A stretch of DNA of 45,177 nucleotides from a virus. Position numbers and translations under genes: made by a program. The stretch spans positions 1 through 45,177 of the IMG/VR virus record IMGVR_UViG_3300025122_000032; one strand, given 5' to 3'. Of this stretch, positions 22,201-30,111 are shown one piece after another (the stretch's first letter is position 1; every line of letters begins with the position of its first letter). Under the pieces are notes generated by a model. The model saw nothing but the letters and a program-made list of their open reading frames with translations, had not been told where the DNA came from and did not search any database.

Positions 22201-25200
22201 TTATCCATTTGCCCTGACGGCGTTTTGCAGACCCATCGCTTGTGCATACTCAGGTGAAACATAACTTGCCCCTCCCACATCCGTTGTCTGCACCATCATT
22301 CCCCCTCCTGAGATGGAAGGCAAATAAGTTTCCAACAAATCGGCTGTCCGTAAAGTGTTATCGGCTATTCTTCCATTAATGGCTGAGATGTTAGTGAATA
22401 CGGCTGACAGGGCATCAGCTTGGGAACGGGTAATGTTGCGGATACTGGTGGTCAACCCTGTAGTCATTTCGGGAACATCCACAGTGGGAAGGAGGGAAGC
22501 CGTGTCAGCAATTTCTTCCTCTTTAGGAAAGAAGTCGTCCCAATCGAAACCCCAAACACTGTTCAACATCCGTTCAGCATTAGTTTTGACCCTCACCCCT
22601 GCCAATTTGATAGCCTTGGCTTTTTTCGTCAACTCCTGATTTTCTGAATAGCTGATTGCGTTATCTTGAAAGGCATTGGTCAGGGTTTGCACATACTGTT
22701 CTACCAAGGGTTCTAACTCATGCCTTTGGATTTGGGCATCAAGCACACCTTGAAAAATGGCTCCCATTAGGTTGCGTTCAATAGCATCTTCAACTTTATC
22801 CCAACCAGCACCGTACTGATCCATCCCGTCAGCCAATGTGTCAGTAATAGACCCCACCAAACTGCCCGTGATATCTTCAATCATGGCAACCCTGAGCTTT
22901 AGGTCTTTTTCGTAGGTTGCCAATGCACGTTGATGCTTTTTGTTTTCTTCTTCTTCTATCTGGTTATAACTGCTAATGGCGGCATCATATTCCCTTTGCG
23001 CCGCTTGCACCTGATCCCTATTCCTAAATGTTCCGTGAATAAAAGCAGAAGTGGCGGCATTTTTTCTTACCAAAGCATCTTGAAGCCTTTCAACATCCTT
23101 ACCAACATTTCTCCAATACCCTTGACCTACACCAGCAAGTAACTCCAGTTGGTTCACGGTTTCGACCATACCTTCGACTTCTTCCCGTAATTCTCTGCGC
23201 CGTTTGGCGTTTTTACCTTCAAACCCTCCACCACTCAACATGGTTGTAACTAAGCCGATACCTTTTGCCGCTACTGTGAACCAAGACCCTGTACCAGCCA
23301 ACGCCAGTTGCACCGCTTGCATGGTTTCTAAAAACGCCCCACCGAAGTTAAGGGCTGTCTCCAAATTTTGCCCCAAATCTGTGCTGATAAGATAACCAAG
23401 ATCAACAACGGAGTTCCCAACTTCATCCCAAATATCAATCCAATCGTCCAGCAAATCAGCACGTTTAGCCGCACGATCCTTGAACATTTTGTCTCTGATA
23501 GCTTTTAACTCTTCTTCAGTGTGAACTTCTAACAATGCCCGTGTCTCAAGTGCCGCTTCCTTGTCTGCTGTCTCTCTGTCTTGCCACTCCTTAGCCCCTG
23601 CGGCTATTTCAGCATCTCTGGACTCGGCTAGGGCTATTTGGTTTTGGCTGGCTATCTGGTCAATAGTTGCAATTTCATCCCGTGCCCCTTGATTATTAGT
23701 AATGTATAAGGCATTCCGTTCCTTGAAGGCTTTATATTGTTCGTTTAGAGCATCCCGTTCATCTTTGGTTTTCGCTTCTTGGAACTCTAGCATGAATTTT
23801 ACGAGTTCTTCTTCAAAAGCAAGACGTTTTTCGAGAGCTTCTTCGCTCCATTCAATTAAATCTTCTTTAGCTTTTTCTTCCCCTGCCAATCTTTTATTTC
23901 TTAACCGTGTTTGCTCAGCCGCAAAAGCCTTCTCAGCTTTTGTTTGCTCGCTTATTTTGTCCTTGGTGGCTTTTTCCTCGGCACTCGCCTCAGCATTAGC
24001 CGTGTTGACCATGTGTGTTTTTAATGCTTCCCGCAAGTCTGCCCGTTTGGCATACAACCCTTGATACTTGGTGAACAGTTCTTGTTCTGAAATGTCTTCG
24101 GCTTTGATAATAGAATCAATCAGTGCCAGTTGATCCCTGACAACCTGTTCAAGATCCATTTTGCCTTCAGTCTTAGCCCTTGCTTCCACCATCGCTAAAG
24201 CATCGAAGATTTTCTTTTCAAAGTCTCTGATTTCCTTATTGATTTCTTCTGCCGTAGGGATTTTGACTTTGGCATTGAAGTTATAATCACGGGAAGTAGA
24301 TTCGACCAACTTATCTTCCACTACCGTGATCTTTGCGCCTAACCCCTGTTCCAGTGCCGTGCCTGTTAAATTTACTTGAGTGGCTAGTTTGTTCAATGCG
24401 GTTGTATATTCTGGGGTGATCTCCTTTAATTTCCCTTGCTCATCATGGAGACTAGAATAAATGTCCACCAATTTATTGAACTGCTCTACATTATTTTTGC
24501 CTGTTGTTTCAACATAAGACCTGACCGTTCCCTGTAAACTTTCTATCTCTGTTCGGTAGGTGTTTACCTTATCGGTTGAAGCTCCAATTTGGAGAGCCAA
24601 GGCTTGTTCCAGACCCAGCTTTTCCTTCAACCCCGCCCTCAATTTGGTTTCTGACTTTGAGGTTTCTTCTTCAGTTAGACCCAACTCCTCTCTAGCATCT
24701 CTGTAAAGCTGAGAAACCGTAGTTGCTTTTTTCATGGTTGCGGTATTCAAAGCTATCTCAATACCAAACCTACCTGTTGCTTCCCCTAATTCATATGATT
24801 CCTCTTTCACCCTTTTCATTATGTACAACTGTAAATCACGTTGCTTTATAGCTATTTTTTCAGCGGCAGTAGCTTCTTTCGTTGCCTTGGTGGTTTTCTC
24901 AAGATTCTCCCTAAATGCCATCCTGAGCATTCTGCCTTTGGCTTCCCGATGCCTTTCAAGGGTTTCATTCAGTCCTACCAGTGCTTGTTTTTCTTTGTCG
25001 TAAGCAACACCCAATTGAGGAACCAGTTCGATCAAGCTCTTATTGACCCTCTCAAGGTCAGCTTGGACGGCATGGGTATCACCACCGCTTTCGGTGATGG
25101 CTTTCAAACGGGTCTGCAAAGTATTGTATTGCCCGACTAATTTCGTGATTTCAGTATCTTGGGCTTGCCACTGGGTTTTCAATGAATCCCATGCGGCTAT

Positions 25201-26034
25201 ATCAGATTTTACTTGGTCACTTAGAGGTGTTAAGGCTCGGTTGACATCCCCTAAAGCTGAAGCAAACGCTTCGGCGGCTGACAGGACTGCTGGAAGGAAT
25301 AATTCTCCGATACGGGTTTTAGCTTCAAAGATGGTATCGCCAAGATTCTCAAACGTGTTTGCCGCACCACCCACAACTTGAGGTAATGTCATTAACTGTT
25401 TATTGACTTTATCAATGAAGTCGTCAACACTGATCCCCATCTTCTCAATTTCTTTGGGGATGGCTGTACCGAATGCTTCCACCATTACCCTACGGATTTG
25501 AGGAACCCGTTCTGCTATCTGATTAATTTCTTCGGCTGATAGTTTCCCTTTGGCTTGCATCTGGGTCAGTGCAAGTATTACTCCGTCAAGTTCAGCTTTG
25601 CCTTTCCCTACGGTAGCCAGAGCATTACCAAAGGCTTTCAGTGAATCGGTCGCCCGTTGCGCTGATAACCCTGCCGCTTGAAGGTTGACGGCTCCCTGTA
25701 CCGCTTCCTGTAACCCAAGTCCGGGCAATTTAGCCACTTCACGCAACCCGATCAACTGGGCATCTGCCGCCGCCGCTCCACCAGCAACAGCCGCCAAACC
25801 ACGTTCCAAGGACGCCATAGTAGTAGCCGCTTTGATAACGTCAGTACCCATGCTGATAATACGTTTGGAGAATGCCATCACCCCTTGAGATGCTAGGTTG
25901 AGATTGGCAAGTCTGCCCAAAGAGGTATCCAACCTCGACATGATGGAAGACGCTTTTTTCTGTCCCCGTTCAAGCTCAGTGGTATTGAGCGTGATTTTGT
26001 ATTCTAGGTTTCCCAGTTGCTCGATTACAGCCAT
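22201..26034 (-). CDS. tape measure protein
   Basis: A 1277-residue protein in the usual place after the tail chaperones. Residues about 130-200 carry the tape-measure signature (LALTQMQAKGKLSAEEINQI, then AERVPQI). Long coiled coils follow (about 290-400 and 700-860), rich in K/E/A. A hydrophobic block lies at about 890-930 (NFGGAFLETMQAVQLALAG, GLVTTMLSGG), which could insert into the host membrane. The length predicts a tail of roughly 190 nm if the common 1.5 angstrom per residue holds. ATG 26034 overlaps the stop of the frameshifted chaperone by three bases. Confidence 0.9.
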   Translation of the reverse strand: MAVIEQLGNLEYKITLNTTELERGQKKASSIMSRLDTSLGRLANLNLASQGVMAFSKRIISMGTDVIKAATTMASLERGLAAVAGGAAAADAQLIGLREVAKLPGLGLQEAVQGAVNLQAAGLSAQRATDSLKAFGNALATVGKGKAELDGVILALTQMQAKGKLSAEEINQIAERVPQIRRVMVEAFGTAIPKEIEKMGISVDDFIDKVNKQLMTLPQVVGGAANTFENLGDTIFEAKTRIGELFLPAVLSAAEAFASALGDVNRALTPLSDQVKSDIAAWDSLKTQWQAQDTEITKLVGQYNTLQTRLKAITESGGDTHAVQADLERVNKSLIELVPQLGVAYDKEKQALVGLNETLERHREAKGRMLRMAFRENLEKTTKATKEATAAEKIAIKQRDLQLYIMKRVKEESYELGEATGRFGIEIALNTATMKKATTVSQLYRDAREELGLTEEETSKSETKLRAGLKEKLGLEQALALQIGASTDKVNTYRTEIESLQGTVRSYVETTGKNNVEQFNKLVDIYSSLHDEQGKLKEITPEYTTALNKLATQVNLTGTALEQGLGAKITVVEDKLVESTSRDYNFNAKVKIPTAEEINKEIRDFEKKIFDALAMVEARAKTEGKMDLEQVVRDQLALIDSIIKAEDISEQELFTKYQGLYAKRADLREALKTHMVNTANAEASAEEKATKDKISEQTKAEKAFAAEQTRLRNKRLAGEEKAKEDLIEWSEEALEKRLAFEEELVKFMLEFQEAKTKDERDALNEQYKAFKERNALYITNNQGARDEIATIDQIASQNQIALAESRDAEIAAGAKEWQDRETADKEAALETRALLEVHTEEELKAIRDKMFKDRAAKRADLLDDWIDIWDEVGNSVVDLGYLISTDLGQNLETALNFGGAFLETMQAVQLALAGTGSWFTVAAKGIGLVTTMLSGGGFEGKNAKRRRELREEVEGMVETVNQLELLAGVGQGYWRNVGKDVERLQDALVRKNAATSAFIHGTFRNRDQVQAAQREYDAAISSYNQIEEEENKKHQRALATYEKDLKLRVAMIEDITGSLVGSITDTLADGMDQYGAGWDKVEDAIERNLMGAIFQGVLDAQIQRHELEPLVEQYVQTLTNAFQDNAISYSENQELTKKAKAIKLAGVRVKTNAERMLNSVWGFDWDDFFPKEEEIADTASLLPTVDVPEMTTGLTTSIRNITRSQADALSAVFTNISAINGRIADNTLRTADLLETYLPSISGGGMMVQTTDVGGASYVSPEYAQAMGLQNAVRANG

Positions 26035-26831
26035 TTACATTTGTCCTTTACGGAACCGTTCCCCTGCACCTTGGGTGAACTCATCCACTTTGCGTTGTCG
26101 TTCTTCTTCCTTGCGTCCTTGTTCCTCTAAAGACAGGACATGGCAGAGAGATAACAACTTCAAATACGACATCTTTCTATATATATAGTCAGGTGGAATG
26201 TGGGCAATGCGGCACAGATTAAGTTCAAGCTGAACGAAATTGAGATACGAAGGGATTAAGTGCTGTCCCGACTCAGTTTGAAGATCTGTAATGCCCTGAT
26301 GAAAAAAGGGGTGGACTTTTTAACAAGTGCATCAATCACTTCGGCGGGATTAAGCAGTTTTATCAGGTCTACCGATACAGACAAATCGTCCATGTCGGGA
26401 TCAGGTAACGGGTCAAGCACTATCTGCAAAACCTTGTATACATGATCCCTGAGTTCTCTGCGTCCCAAGATGCGTAAAAAGAAGTTTCCTACCCCTGTTT
26501 CCGTCATTAAATTCTCATCAGATTTCACTAGACTCAGCATCGCTTCAACTTCATCGGCGACAAACTCCAATTTGTAGAATGAGGGGTGATGCAACGTTAA
26601 TGTAACGGGTTCGCCATCTCTGGGAGTTATCTCGAAAATCTCTGGTATATCTGCCGCCACTTCACGTCCTTGTTCTTGTTGCTCGGCTGTGCCGTTGGTG
26701 GAGATATTGTCCATACGGTTTTCGATTACCGTTAGGCGTTCCATTATCATTTTCGCCGCATCGCTTACCTCTGGTTCTGCTGGAGTTTCGCTGTTTTGTT
26801 CTTGCGTGGTAGTGTCTTGTTCTTGGTTCAT
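26035..26831 (-). CDS. tail assembly chaperone gpGT-like frameshift product
   Basis: A -1 slip on T TTT TTC (26301-26307) moves ribosomes from the 26256-26831 frame into an 88-residue open frame that begins HQGITDLQTESGQHLIPSYL. It ends at TAA 26035-26037, touching the tape measure gene. The T part is helical and charged (EEQGRKEEERQRKVDEF), as in known GT proteins, which hold the tape measure during tail tube assembly. The frame has no start codon or ribosome site of its own in a suitable place. Total length is 265 residues. Confidence 0.8.
26256..26831 (-). CDS. tail assembly chaperone gpG-like
   Basis: A 191-residue protein in the standard place between tail tube and tape measure. The N-terminal 50 residues are a Q/E-rich disordered stretch. 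The folded part (about 60-191) is helical (FYKLEFVADEVEAMLSLVK, GRRELRDHVYKVLQIVLD). The slippery site lies 15 codons before the stop, so most ribosomes stop here and a minority make gpGT. It is a non-virion chaperone in known systems. Confidence 0.8.
   Translation of the reverse strand: MNQEQDTTTQEQNSETPAEPEVSDAAKMIMERLTVIENRMDNISTNGTAEQQEQGREVAADIPEIFEITPRDGEPVTLTLHHPSFYKLEFVADEVEAMLSLVKSDENLMTETGVGNFFLRILGRRELRDHVYKVLQIVLDPLPDPDMDDLSVSVDLIKLLNPAEVIDALVKKSTPFFIRALQIFKLSRDST
26301..26307 (-). promoter_or_regulatory. -1 ribosomal slippery heptamer
   Basis: T TTT TTC, with the zero-frame codons CCT TTT TTC checked against the start at 26831. Both tRNAs can re-pair one base back. The -1 frame is open from here to 26035. 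Confidence 0.85.
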
Positions 26832-26841
26832 ATGTTCCCCG

Positions 26842-27375
26842 TTAAATACTGATTGACTGGTCTACCCAACCGAAGGCGGCATCAGCACCTGAGATGGTTC
26901 CCAAGACCATGTAAGAAATCGGTATCAAGGTTTCACCGTCTTTGGCGTATGACAATTCGGCATCAGTCATCGGTACGGTTTGGCTGAAGATATAACTCAC
27001 CAAATCAAAGGAAGCGGTAGACCCTGCTGTTCCACCGATAAATTTCATGGCTGAAATTCCGGGTTCTTGGATCTTCAGTTCCATTGATTCTGCCGCTGTT
27101 GCTGGCATACTGGTAGCGTTGAACCCGATAGCATTTACCAGACTTTCATGGGTAGCTTGCACCAACGAAGTATTGACGAAAGCGTCCAATCGTGTTCGTA
27201 CCGATTTGACATAGCAAAGATGATCCGCTACCTCTAGGTTGAACCGTTCTTCGGAGAACCGAATAGACAAGCTGTCACGGTATCCCCCAAGATCATAAAA
27301 ATTCCCTGAGGTGGTAGCAACATCCGTCTGAACTGATCCTGCACCGACCATTAGTTTTTGTTGATTCGTAGCCAT
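26842..27375 (-). CDS. major tail tube protein
   Basis: A 177-residue protein directly before the chaperones. The start MATNQQKLMVGAGSVQTDVA and the alternating strands (SLSIRFSEERFNLEVADHL, EPGISAMKFIGGTAGS) fit a siphovirus tube subunit, which stacks as hexamers around the tape measure. No extra Ig-like domain is attached. The neighbours support the call more than any single motif. Confidence 0.7.
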   Translation of the reverse strand: MATNQQKLMVGAGSVQTDVATTSGNFYDLGGYRDSLSIRFSEERFNLEVADHLCYVKSVRTRLDAFVNTSLVQATHESLVNAIGFNATSMPATAAESMELKIQEPGISAMKFIGGTAGSTASFDLVSYIFSQTVPMTDAELSYAKDGETLIPISYMVLGTISGADAAFGWVDQSISI

Positions 27376-27605
27376 TACAATATTACCCCTCTAGCTGTTA
27401 GCTGTTGTTTCCAATCATCGTTACCATGTTTGCATTCCACCCCGTCCTCATAATAGTGGCTGAACCACACGCATTTGGACTCCATGCAATAATTCGGAGT
27501 AACGACAACTGAATGTTGATCTTCATACAAAGGACACGGCACTTCGGGAATGTAATTGGATTCTCCCTGCCCCATCCATTTGAATTTTGTGTTTAGCTTT
27601 CCCAT
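27375..27605 (-). CDS. small cysteine-rich structural-region protein
   Basis: A 76-residue product with four cysteines: PCPLY, CMESKCVWF and VECKHG. The spacing could hold one metal ion, or disulfides in the virion. It overlaps the end of the Ig-like gene (27593-28174) and abuts the tail tube gene. Family unknown. Confidence 0.5.
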   Translation of the reverse strand: MGKLNTKFKWMGQGESNYIPEVPCPLYEDQHSVVVTPNYCMESKCVWFSHYYEDGVECKHGNDDWKQQLTARGVIL

Positions 27606-28174
27606 GTTTCAGATACTGCGTTAGACGCAACACCAATTTCATTGGTAGCTGTCACGGTGGCTGTTAGTTTAGTCGCTGTATCCAAGCCAATATGATCGGC
27701 TTTTTTCAGCGATATGGAATAAGATTGCGTGGCAAATCCGTCCGACCCTTCGATTAGATTCTGGTTATGAACCAATCTCCCGTCCTGATCGGTCAATCCT
27801 ATCGTAAGGCTCTGAGTCACGGTATCCGTTGACCCCGTAACTTTTACCAGAGTGGCAGTAGCGGATATGCTAACTGTCGGGTCAGTCGGTGTTGGAGGGC
27901 TGACAATGGATTTATCTTCCAACCCTTTCAAGTCGTCACGGTTAGAATAGAAAGCCGCATTCCGTGCCGCCTGAGCATCAAAATCAGCAAAAGATGTTAT
28001 TGCCCGTTTAAGCAATTTCACCCCCAAATCCTGTTGTTTAGCATCAGCATCAGCACCCACAATAACATAAGTACCTGACACATCAACGGAAGCCTGATCG
28101 GAACCTCGAACAGCCGTTGCTTGCACATTTGGATAGTTGCTAGTATCCAAATCCCTTATAGTAATGTCACTCAT
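27593..28174 (-). CDS. Ig-like tail-region protein
   Basis: A 193-residue protein. The N-terminal half (about 1-85) is helical in parts (KQQDLGVKLLKRAITSFADF). After a proline linker (SPPTPTDPTV), residues about 95-193 form a beta-sandwich with the usual Ig/FN3 strand pattern (SISATATLVKVTGSTDT, ending TVTATNEIGVASNAVSETW). It could decorate the tail tube or hold cell surfaces weakly. It lies between tail terminator and tail tube genes. Confidence 0.55.
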   Translation of the reverse strand: MSDITIRDLDTSNYPNVQATAVRGSDQASVDVSGTYVIVGADADAKQQDLGVKLLKRAITSFADFDAQAARNAAFYSNRDDLKGLEDKSIVSPPTPTDPTVSISATATLVKVTGSTDTVTQSLTIGLTDQDGRLVHNQNLIEGSDGFATQSYSISLKKADHIGLDTATKLTATVTATNEIGVASNAVSETWES

Positions 28175-28198
28175 ATAATTTCCTCCTTTTGTTAAGGT

Positions 28199-28621
28199 TT
28201 AACTGGCATCGACCATGAAAGATCGTAATTGTAAAGCGCAAAAATGCACGTTCCCGTCATTGGGATCCCAAAACGGTTGTGTTGTACCTGTAAAATATTG
28301 TGAGATACAACGGGTAGTTCCGTTATCCCAATTGACGACATTGACCAAAGCTATCAAGGCTGATTCGATACTGCTTAAGGTACTGATAGGTGCTGTACCG
28401 TTCCCGTTGGATGCCACAAAGATATTGATAATGCCGTCAAAGGTTTGCAGTTCGGAGTTCTGCCCCACCGATGATTCCGTACCCAACACCGTTAAACACG
28501 GATAATCCACATTGTCTGGACGCTTGGCTCCCTTGGTGATACCTCCGTTTAACTGGCTGGTAACACTGGAATCGTTTATCAGCTTGGAGATACCTGTCAA
28601 ATACCCGTCAACGGTAATCAT
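28199..28621 (-). CDS. tail terminator-like protein
   Basis: A 140-residue protein. Its place after the HK97 gp10-like gene, the initial helix (VDGYLTGISKLINDSSVTSQ) and the following strands (PCLTVLGTESSVGQNSELQT, GIINIFVAS) match the tail terminator/DUF3168 fold, which caps the tail tube and joins it to the connector. A ribosome site AAGGAGATAAG is shared with the stop of the 30-residue gene upstream. Confidence 0.6.
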   Translation of the reverse strand: MITVDGYLTGISKLINDSSVTSQLNGGITKGAKRPDNVDYPCLTVLGTESSVGQNSELQTFDGIINIFVASNGNGTAPISTLSSIESALIALVNVVNWDNGTTRCISQYFTGTTQPFWDPNDGNVHFCALQLRSFMVDAS

Positions 28622-28622
28622 C

Positions 28623-28715
28623 TTATCTCCTTTTCCTGTTGGATGATTTCTTCCGTTTCTTCCTCTTGGAAGGTTTGGGTTGCAACGATTGACGGTTAAT
28701 GTTTTTGTACGGCAT
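28623..28715 (-). CDS. 30-residue highly basic peptide
   Basis: A perfect AAGGAGG lies 6 nt before ATG 28715. The product begins MPYKNINRQSLQPKPSKRKK and continues RKKSSNRKRR, with 15 Lys/Arg residues out of 30. It probably binds nucleic acid or acidic proteins. Its stop overlaps the ribosome site of the next gene, which shows they are coupled. Confidence 0.6.
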   Translation of the reverse strand: MPYKNINRQSLQPKPSKRKKRKKSSNRKRR

Positions 28716-28760
28716 TTCCTTCCTCCTTCTTACCTATTATTTTTCTATATTACTTTAAAA

Positions 28761-28796
28761 AAGGTTAATAAGGTTAATAAGGTTAATAAGGTTAAT
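28761..28796. repeat. four tandem 9-bp repeats
   Basis: AAGGTTAAT four times without interruption, starting at 28761, 28770, 28779 and 28788. It lies between the gp10-like gene and the basic peptide gene. On the minus strand it reads ATTAACCTT. It could be a protein-binding array. Confidence 0.8.
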
Positions 28797-28803
28797 TAAA
28801 CCC

Positions 28804-29157
28804 TTATAGGTTTTTGAGTATGGCAGTATATTTCTTTATGGTATCGCTATCGGGCATGACTAAGACCCTGTACCCATCCCGAAAGTGAACGAATGGTGCA
28901 TAATCCATACCAGCAAAAACAACAGCTTCTTCACCCTTGAAAGTTTTCTCTACAAAATGGTCAATACTGCTTCTGAGGTTCCCTGTTTGGTCTTGCCATG
29001 TGTCAGCCCTGCCTTTGTCTTTGGAAGCGTTCACCCCTTCCCTAGCCACTGCATCAAGCACCTGATGCGCTTTGGTTTCAATCTTGTCAATAATCTGCCG
29101 TTGTTTGGTCAACGCTTGATTGGCTTTAACTTTGTTGAATTCTAGATCGAAGCCCAT
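28804..29157 (-). CDS. HK97 gp10-like head-tail joining protein
   Basis: A 117-residue protein with the family pattern: an N-terminal basic helix (NQALTKQRQIIDKIETKAHQ), DKGRADTWQDQTGNLRSSID, and AGMDYAPFVHFRDGYRVLVM at the end. It is part of the neck, between head closure and tail terminator proteins. Its start overlaps the previous stop. Confidence 0.75.
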   Translation of the reverse strand: MGFDLEFNKVKANQALTKQRQIIDKIETKAHQVLDAVAREGVNASKDKGRADTWQDQTGNLRSSIDHFVEKTFKGEEAVVFAGMDYAPFVHFRDGYRVLVMPDSDTIKKYTAILKNL

Positions 29158-29492
29158 TATGTCCGTTCCTCTAGCTCTGACTCCATGTGGGATACATAAT
29201 CCTTTACAGTGCGTATGTCGTAAGTTGTAGCACCATCTGTAACGCTTACATCCCCGCCTTTCTGGGCTGATGTCACGTTAGCGTATTGCTGTGAAAACAT
29301 CAGGTGCGTTATTCGTGTCGTACCCCCCGATTCCGATTCTGCATAACGCACTTGGAACGGTTGAATATCTACCTGTACATCCGTTTGTAAAGCTGAATCG
29401 GCATCAGTGTAATTGAAGTCGCTATCCTGACTGAACACCATTTGATTGATCGTCACAGTCGTGATATCAGTAGAGTTAATAAACAGGTTCAT
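29157..29492 (-). CDS. head closure (stopper)-like protein
   Basis: A 111-residue beta-rich protein (INSTDITTVTINQMVFSQD, TDVQVDIQPFQVRYAESES) in the usual place of the neck stopper, which holds DNA in the filled head. The call is by order and predicted fold only. Confidence 0.5.
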   Translation of the reverse strand: MNLFINSTDITTVTINQMVFSQDSDFNYTDADSALQTDVQVDIQPFQVRYAESESGGTTRITHLMFSQQYANVTSAQKGGDVSVTDGATTYDIRTVKDYVSHMESELEERT

Positions 29493-29493
29493 A

Positions 29494-30102
29494 TCATGCC
29501 CTCAACAGCTTGGTTATTCTGCGGTTCAGCTTGGCTCCACGCTGATAATACATGGTGACTTTATCATCCCATGAGATTGTCTGTGATACTGCTCCCCGTG
29601 ATTCAGCTTTCAAAGGCAACCTTCCGAAATCAGGTGTTTCGAGTAACAGGTCAGCCGCTCCCGCCCAAACGTTGTAACCCTTACCGAAAAAGTATAAGTC
29701 AGTATCAGGAGCAGTACTGAATATGAACGTACCGTCATAAAGGTTAGAATCGTCGGGCGAATGCGCTGTGTTGCTCGTATCCCTGCCATTATATAAGGAA
29801 ATATCGGATTCAAAGAACCCTACTTGGGTATACAAGCTGAAATCGGGAACCGTGACTTGTGACAGGTTGCTTTCCCCGTATGTAAGGCTGTCGGCAAGTG
29901 CCAACGATTGACGGTTATAGGCACGGGTATAATAGAAGTTATACTGGCTGTCATGGTCAAGCAATATGAAATTAAAATGCGTCCGATGCTGGTCAAGGAC
30001 ATCTTGTATCTGCTGTTCTGTCCAAGGGGATGAAGCCTCTGTCTGATTGACTAAGCGTTTGGTATAGGTAATGAGGTCACTCATACTTGATCGGACTGCC
30101 AT
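29494..30102 (-). CDS. head-tail connector (adaptor)-like protein
   Basis: A 202-residue protein starting MAVRSSMSDLITYTKRLVNQ, with WTEQQIQDVLDQHR, which is the helical start typical of gp6/gp15-type adaptors. Beta strands follow (FESDISLYN, TDLYFFGKGYNVWAGAADLL). It should dock on the portal after DNA packaging. It follows the sugar-modification gene, which interrupts the usual capsid-connector order. Confidence 0.6.
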   Translation of the reverse strand: MAVRSSMSDLITYTKRLVNQTEASSPWTEQQIQDVLDQHRTHFNFILLDHDSQYNFYYTRAYNRQSLALADSLTYGESNLSQVTVPDFSLYTQVGFFESDISLYNGRDTSNTAHSPDDSNLYDGTFIFSTAPDTDLYFFGKGYNVWAGAADLLLETPDFGRLPLKAESRGAVSQTISWDDKVTMYYQRGAKLNRRITKLLRA

Positions 30103-30111
30103 ACATATCTC

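Noticed and set aside
28761-28796. CRISPR-like repeat array
   Set aside because: The 9-bp units are adjacent with no spacers.
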